Source: Trichomonas vaginalis G3
Lineage: Eukaryota > Parabasalia > Trichomonadida > Trichomonadidae
NCBI RefSeq assembly: GCF_026262505.1
Contig: NC_067206.1
Coordinates: 22,459,896-22,523,895 of the forward strand
DNA length: 64,000 bases
Direction: 5' to 3'
The position numbers were made by a program, and so were the translations under genes. Of this stretch, positions 59,317 through 64,000 are shown piece by piece; the first letter of the stretch is position 1; each line of letters begins with the position of its first letter. The notes under the pieces are model-generated. The model had not been told where the DNA came from and made no database searches. It was given only the letters and a program-made list of their open reading frames with translations.

Positions 59317-59714
59317 AGTTTAACCTTCAATTGACTGATGATAAACAAATTCCATGCATCTCTGTCGCCATTTCTGTTAATATTTTTGCTGTCATTCATA
59401 TCATCCACTTCTCCATCCGTTAGCTTTTGAGGATATGTGTTAGAATAGCTGTTCTTAAATGAAGGCTTCTCTCCCTTGAGAGCATAAACTCTATAACTTT
59501 CTGCATACTTTATGTTTGAACCTCCTGAGCCATCATTGACATAAATTTTTATAGGCTTCCACCCTTTGTTCATGTTCCTGCTTCTTCCCTTAGCTCTTTT
59601 GTTCAGTAGTTCTACATCTTTATACACAGCACCTGTCTCAGTGAATTCAACAATATTTTCATTCGTTAGCTTTACATTCAAACCCTTGTCGAGTATATTG
59701 TTCATTTCATACAT
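59313..59714 (-). CDS. Polinton hypothetical protein, about 133 aa
   Basis: The start is placed at the ATG 59714 (MYEMNNILDKGLNVK), 25 bases from the divergent gene at 59740; upstream in-frame ATGs would run through that gene. It is basic in the middle (NKRAKGRSRNMNKGWKP) with a Gly-rich turn (NDGSGGSNIKY). Its tail overlaps the ATPase stop by four bases. Function unknown. Confidence 0.5.
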   Translation of the reverse strand: MYEMNNILDKGLNVKLTNENIVEFTETGAVYKDVELLNKRAKGRSRNMNKGWKPIKIYVNDGSGGSNIKYAESYRVYALKGEKPSFKNSYSNTYPQKLTDGEVDDMNDSKNINRNGDRDAWNLFIISQLKVKL

Positions 59715-59739
59715 ATAAAAGGTTTTTATTCTATATGAA

Positions 59740-60354
59740 ATGAGAAGCAAATCCATCTTAGCTGGTGCCGTTAATGTTCCAATTGAACCAACATCAAATG
59801 TTGACTCACGAACGACAAACAATATTGTCATAAAGAACTATAGTTCAGAGTGTTTGAAAGAAAAAGAACCAGAGCTGAAATCCGTGAATTTAAACACAGC
59901 TTCAAACGCTAACGCTACATCAGATGTTAAGTTAGAGTATCCACCACTGGACCAAATTCTTTCAAGAGAAGCCAACGACAATCCTTACACAAATGTTCAA
60001 ACAAATCCTTCAGATAACGTAGACCATTACCTTCTTCAGTTATACCAAACAATTTTACTCAAAGACGATAAGAAGCTTTTGACAAATCTTATAAGTAAGA
60101 ACCAAATAATTCTAACAAAGGAGGACCTTGAAAATGTTATCTCACGAATAACAGGGAAACAATGTGTCATTGACTATCTCGACCCTGAAATCGAATGCTG
60201 TGGTCAAACGCCACCATTCATGAAAATAGGTAACATCCGCATCATTGAAACACCAGGAACTACAGGAGTTGAGTTTAAGTATAAATATTCGAACGAGTAT
60301 ACAAAACTTTCAACAGAATATAAACTTTGCTTGAAATATGTTTTAGTAAATTAA
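59740..60354 (+). CDS. Polinton hypothetical protein, 204 aa
   Basis: It starts MRSKSILAGAVNVPIEP. The N-terminal 90 residues are low complexity; residues about 95-150 are helical (LLQLYQTILLKDDKKLLTNL) and the C-terminus is beta-rich with ECCGQTPPFMKIGNIR. No family is recognised. Confidence 0.5.
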   Translation: MRSKSILAGAVNVPIEPTSNVDSRTTNNIVIKNYSSECLKEKEPELKSVNLNTASNANATSDVKLEYPPLDQILSREANDNPYTNVQTNPSDNVDHYLLQLYQTILLKDDKKLLTNLISKNQIILTKEDLENVISRITGKQCVIDYLDPEIECCGQTPPFMKIGNIRIIETPGTTGVEFKYKYSNEYTKLSTEYKLCLKYVLVN

Positions 60355-60590
60355 AGCAATTTGTAATATCTATCCAAAACTTCTTCAACAGTATCGAACT
60401 CATCTTCATAATGCAAACCTAATCTTATTGACTTGGTGCAGTTTTCACTAACACAATATTTTTCTGTTCTCTTGACTGACATAACTAACTCATTTGTTTC
60501 ATCAAACAGCAACAACCAAAGTTCATGACCTAATACATAACATTCATACTTTATATTTTTAGCTCTGAGTTCTCTTGTAAGCTGTTGCAT
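60351..60590 (-). CDS. Polinton small protein, 79 aa
   Basis: It starts MQQLTRELRAKNIKYEC; an alpha/beta pattern (YVLGHELWLLLFDETNELVM). It overlaps the end of the gene at 60551 in another frame. Function unknown. Confidence 0.45.
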   Translation of the reverse strand: MQQLTRELRAKNIKYECYVLGHELWLLLFDETNELVMSVKRTEKYCVSENCTKSIRLGLHYEDEFDTVEEVLDRYYKLL

Positions 60591-61315
60591 TTAATATTTT
60601 CTAAAAAGTCAACTTCAACAGTCATTCGCACTGGTGCCTTCAGTTCTACAGGCTCTCCTTGAAAGTCAACAAGTCTGAATTGCATGTCTTTCAAATTATG
60701 AGGACTAATGCGAACCCATTTACCTAAATGAGTTGCTATGACAGGAACGTTTGGAATGAACATTGAATTTACTTCATAACAGAAAGATTTATACTCTACT
60801 GAACCTTTACTATTAACTCCTGAAATGCCTGTGACATTAGCTATTTTAGACTCAATGTATAAACAATTGCCATAACATACGTATGGAACAGATTTCATCT
60901 CAATCGTTTTGTCAACACTTTTCAAAGGAAATGTCATATGGTATGCTCCTAAAAGAAGTTGAACTCTATGACTCATTCGTGTTATCTTGAACTCTTTCTT
61001 GCTACTGAACTTCAATGTTCCCTCAGAAGAGAGTTCGACATCTATGTTGTCAATAGTTTCTTCATTTATGAGAGTATCTATGACTCCAGCAATTTTATCT
61101 ATTCTATACTCTGCTCTGTTAGGAAATGTTATAAAACTTCTTTTGTCATCTATTTCAATCTCTATGAAATCTGTTTCATCTGTTATGACAAAAGTTGCGA
61201 TAGTATTGAAGTCAACAACTCTGAAAGCAAGTGCTTCATTCTGAAGACCTAAGTTTGTTTGTAGCTTTACTGTCCCGTATTCGTTTGGGTCTGTACTTTG
61301 CAAATAGAACAACAT
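60551..61315 (-). CDS. Polinton probable capsid (jelly-roll-like) protein, 254 aa
   Basis: It starts MLFYLQSTDPNEYGT, 17 bases from the divergent fibre gene. It is all-beta in style, and its C-terminal part reads DMQFRLVDFQGEPVELKA, then MTVEVDFLE, a strand-turn-strand close to the end of many Polinton minor-capsid and penton-like proteins. NSMFIPNVPVIATHLGKWV precedes it. The capsid role is likely but rests on that motif and on context. Confidence 0.6.
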   Translation of the reverse strand: MLFYLQSTDPNEYGTVKLQTNLGLQNEALAFRVVDFNTIATFVITDETDFIEIEIDDKRSFITFPNRAEYRIDKIAGVIDTLINEETIDNIDVELSSEGTLKFSSKKEFKITRMSHRVQLLLGAYHMTFPLKSVDKTIEMKSVPYVCYGNCLYIESKIANVTGISGVNSKGSVEYKSFCYEVNSMFIPNVPVIATHLGKWVRISPHNLKDMQFRLVDFQGEPVELKAPVRMTVEVDFLENIKCNSLQENSELKI

Positions 61316-61332
61316 TTTATTCTCATTAAAAT

Positions 61333-63510
61333 ATGACTATTGCTGCATATGCGTATGAAACAAATGAAGCAAGAAGAGCACATGAACTAGTAAACGAAAA
61401 CTCAACTTTAACCATTGAAGGCAATGATTTAGTCATTGACGATGGAAAAACTAAAAAAGTCATTGATTTCGATACTTTTAACACTTATGACCCATTCATT
61501 ACAATAAGTAAAGTTCCTATCATAAATGATGGAACGGTGCAATATATAAATTCTACAGTAGATGCCTCATTAGTGAAAGTATTAAATGTTCTCATTGAAT
61601 TGTTAAAGAGCTTTCGATTTGACGACAACATTAAATGCTTAAAGAATTTAGTCATGAATGAGAAACAAATTCTTGGCGTTGCTGGTAGCAGTAATGATGT
61701 ACACCTTATGACATTAGAATATTATAACGAACATAAAGATGAACTGAAAGGAGAGAAGGGTGACACCGGACCTCAAGGACCTCAAGGACCACAAGGAATA
61801 CAAGGAATACAAGGAATACAAGGAATACAAGGACCTCAAGGCGAGAACGGTTTGGATGGTGTAGATGGAAAGGATGGAAAAACTGCTAAATCATGGATAT
61901 GGAACCTTATAAATACTGGTTTAACAGCTGCTTCATATGGAGTTCTTCAATACCAAATCGGAAAGATATGGGCGGTACTTGGTGAAGAAGTTTTAAATGA
62001 CGTTAAAAATGCTTTGAACTTCATTTCAAATGGTTCGGATACTATTAAAACTTTATCTGGTTGGATGCAAGAAACAAGGAGTCAAATAGATACTGTAAGA
62101 CGTATAGCAAACAATGCACGTACGGGATTGGATACTTTACGACAAGCACAAAATACACTAAAGGAAGCAAATGATATTCTTGGCTCAGTATCAGACATGC
62201 ATGAAGATTGGCTTAAAGGTATTGACAAATCTTTAAAAAATCACAGTCAGTCTATTGCTGACTACAAGAAAAGTATAGATTTTTTACATAGTGCTATGGA
62301 CGTACATGATGGAAGCATAAGGAACTTACTTAATGCTAACAATAACTTACCAGGAACTATTAAAGCATTTATAAAGTCCTTTGTAAAACCCGGTGCTCTA
62401 ACATTTAGGTCTTTGAGAGCAAGAGCATTGAAGTCAAGAGATGCAGAAACTCCAACAGAACCTACAGAAGGAACTGAAACAACAGAAACTCCAAAAGAAC
62501 CACCAAAACCAACAGCTAATGAAATATTGTTCGAATATTTTCCAAGGTACTCTGTTCTCATTGCATACATTCAAGAAATACTTAAGAAAGCAGACTTGAC
62601 TTTAGGAGATGATGAAAGTTCTGTATATCTTTCGTTCCAGTTTCAAATAGCAGAACTTTTGAGACAGATATGCTTAATGTATGACAACATCTCTGATTTC
62701 ACAAGATATGATGACGACCATGACCCCGAACACGGTGAAGAAGAAGTTTTACAAACATCCATTAAGACAGGAAAGGTTTTAACACAAAGTCTCATTATTG
62801 ACACCAAAGATGGCGAAGTGGACGTTCTTCAAGAGCTGAAGAAAAATACTTCTTCGGGAGGTGGTGGTAGGCATGAACTTGAAATAAATGAGATAGAAGA
62901 GAAATTAGCCGAAAAAGCAGATAAAGAACATAAACACAATATCTCCGATATAAATGAACTTCAAGCTACATTAAATAGTAAAGCGGACAAAAATGAACTT
63001 GACGCAATGAACAAAGTTTTGAAATCTCATAAACACAATATCTCCGATATAAATGAACTTCAAGCTACATTAAATAGTAAAGCGGACAAGAACCACGTTC
63101 ATTATATAACTTCAGACGAACAGATTATAACGGACTACCATGGATATTTAACACGAAGTGATGAAGCGAAGACAAAAAATGTTAATGAAAGAAGATATAA
63201 ATACATTCGTGCTAAAGGTTATGACATAAGCTGTACTGTACAGTATGATGTAGCTAAAGCACCAGAAGCATTTGGTTATACCGGTGAAATTTATGCCTCT
63301 ACTTTCAATGTTAACGGTGTACTAGTTGAACCAAGATTTACTTTGAGAGTTAAGGCAAAAATAACTTTTGAAGATGCTATTAAAAGTAAAGCTGACAAAG
63401 TTGAACTTGAAGCAATGAACAAAGTTTTGAAATCTCATAAACACAATATCTCCGATATAAATGAACTTCAAGCTACATTAAAAGTAAAGCGACAAGAACC
63501 ATACACATGA
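61333..63510 (+). CDS. Polinton collagen-like fibre protein
   Basis: An open frame of 725 residues. After about 130 residues comes a short collagen block of G-P-Q and G-I-Q triplets (about 142-172, GPQGPQGPQGIQGIQG and so on), then long helical stretches (NALNFISNGSDTIKTLSGWM, ARTGLDTLRQAQNTLKEAND), a Thr/Glu/Pro linker (about 375-395) and repeated KHNISDINELQATLNSKADK units near 530-725. This is the plan of a trimeric phage-like tail or fibre protein, probably a receptor-binding spike. The region to its right continues with more repeats up to the window edge. Confidence 0.75.
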   Translation: MTIAAYAYETNEARRAHELVNENSTLTIEGNDLVIDDGKTKKVIDFDTFNTYDPFITISKVPIINDGTVQYINSTVDASLVKVLNVLIELLKSFRFDDNIKCLKNLVMNEKQILGVAGSSNDVHLMTLEYYNEHKDELKGEKGDTGPQGPQGPQGIQGIQGIQGIQGPQGENGLDGVDGKDGKTAKSWIWNLINTGLTAASYGVLQYQIGKIWAVLGEEVLNDVKNALNFISNGSDTIKTLSGWMQETRSQIDTVRRIANNARTGLDTLRQAQNTLKEANDILGSVSDMHEDWLKGIDKSLKNHSQSIADYKKSIDFLHSAMDVHDGSIRNLLNANNNLPGTIKAFIKSFVKPGALTFRSLRARALKSRDAETPTEPTEGTETTETPKEPPKPTANEILFEYFPRYSVLIAYIQEILKKADLTLGDDESSVYLSFQFQIAELLRQICLMYDNISDFTRYDDDHDPEHGEEEVLQTSIKTGKVLTQSLIIDTKDGEVDVLQELKKNTSSGGGGRHELEINEIEEKLAEKADKEHKHNISDINELQATLNSKADKNELDAMNKVLKSHKHNISDINELQATLNSKADKNHVHYITSDEQIITDYHGYLTRSDEAKTKNVNERRYKYIRAKGYDISCTVQYDVAKAPEAFGYTGEIYASTFNVNGVLVEPRFTLRVKAKITFEDAIKSKADKVELEAMNKVLKSHKHNISDINELQATLKVKRQEPYT

Positions 63511-64000
63511 ATCCTTCACTACTGTTAGAGCAGACGACATAATATTGAACTTTGACCTTGGTTCAAGTGCACCTTTAGAGAATCCGAGTACAAGCGTAAA
63601 AGATACTCTTAACAATTTAGATAAGAGTTGCAGGAATATCGAAGATCATGCCAGAAACTTTGAAGCATATGAACTACCAACAATGTTAGATAAGAAAGCC
63701 GACAAGAACCATACACATGAATCCTTCACTACTGTTAGAGCAGACGACATAATATTGAACTTTGACCTTGGTTCAAGTGCACCTTTAGAGAATCCGAGTA
63801 CAAGCGTAAAAGATACTCTTAACAATTTAGATAAGAGTTGCAGGAATATCGAAGATCATGCCAGAAACTTTGAAGCATTGAACTACCAAAATGTTAGATA
63901 AGAAGCCGAGCATGAATCCTTCACTACTGTTAGAGCAGACGACATAATATTGAACTTTGACCTTGGTTCAAGTGCACCTTTAGAGAATCCGAGTACAAGC
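63500..64000 (+). repeat. tandem repeats of about 195-210 bases
   Basis: The block starting CATGAATCCTTCACTACTG recurs at 63506, 63716 and 63911, with near-identical sequence between. It belongs to the fibre-gene region of the Polinton. The array runs out of the window. Confidence 0.85.

Larger units (their letters stand above)
56076..64000. mobile_element. Polinton/Maverick, one end (continues beyond window)
   Basis: A fossil of a large virus-like DNA element. The left limit is between about 56076 and 56160 and the right end is outside the window. Visible parts are subterminal 12-base repeats, a group of minus-strand genes for probable structural proteins, a plus-strand FtsK/HerA-like packaging ATPase, small unknown genes and a collagen-like fibre gene. 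DNA polymerase, integrase and protease genes are not in view and would be expected further right. Genes are tightly packed on both strands. Most frames are open, so the copy seems fairly young; about one or two breaks are suspected in the part seen. Confidence 0.8.

Noticed and set aside
61333-62000. Collagen triplets as a sign of animal DNA
   Set aside because: The block is short and lies in a Polinton fibre gene; short collagen blocks are common in phage and virus fibres.
1-64000. tRNA, rRNA, CRISPR arrays and bacterial-type operons
   Set aside because: I saw no cloverleaf with a TTCGA-type arm, no rRNA-like conserved blocks and no regularly spaced short repeats with unique spacers; gene layout and promoters are trichomonad-like, not bacterial.

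Overview
The window looks like nuclear DNA of a trichomonad parabasalid, most likely Trichomonas vaginalis or a close relative. The reasons are AT-rich DNA with compact genes and no introns needed to read them, very short 5' leaders, TCACTTTT-type initiator boxes just upstream of many ATGs, stop codons running into TAAA poly(A) signals, expanded TKL kinases and ankyrin genes of trichomonad type, a mariner transposase of the Tvmar1 kind, and a Polinton/Maverick at the right end. Several long reading frames open with TTG or GTG; for host genes I moved the start to the first plausible ATG.

Layout. 1-6.5 kb: small hypothetical genes, a truncated surface-type gene, an armadillo-like protein and a cyclin. 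6503-15550: a 9.05-kb Mutator-like element (MULE) with about 1.2-kb terminal inverted repeats full of hairpins and a 9-bp target duplication (TGACATGAA). It carries a broken transposase gene (zinc finger, MULE catalytic core, SWIM finger), a divergently transcribed small chromodomain protein that may be HP1-like, and a broken helical-repeat gene. It sits directly against the start of an Hsp70/GRP170-like ER chaperone gene. 15.6-39.8 kb: a dense host gene block with the chaperone, a TrmO-type tRNA methyltransferase, a TKL kinase fused to helical repeats, coiled-coil and Sfi1-like cytoskeletal proteins, ribosomal protein S4e, an alpha/beta hydrolase relative that lacks the usual serine, a large and probably abundant membrane protein, a second decayed surface-type gene, an MPS1-like kinase, an ankyrin protein and a calreticulin-like protein. 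39.8-44.1 kb is gene-poor. 44.1-53.7 kb: a second ankyrin protein, a very charged coiled-coil protein, a repeat-bearing gap with a MITE-like element, and an oxysterol-binding protein.

Right end. A decayed ankyrin gene (about 54.4-54.87 kb) is cut by an intact mariner copy (about 54.87-56.08 kb). Beyond it lies one end of a Polinton/Maverick that runs out of the window. Its visible parts are a packaging ATPase, probable capsid proteins, several small unknown proteins and a collagen-like fibre protein with long tandem repeats. Polymerase, integrase and protease genes are not in view.

The most unusual unit is the MULE: hairpin-built ends, a chromatin-reader-like accessory protein and a possible captured host gene. 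Host genes show no operon-like functional grouping; they are an ordinary mix of signalling, cytoskeleton, translation and secretory functions.
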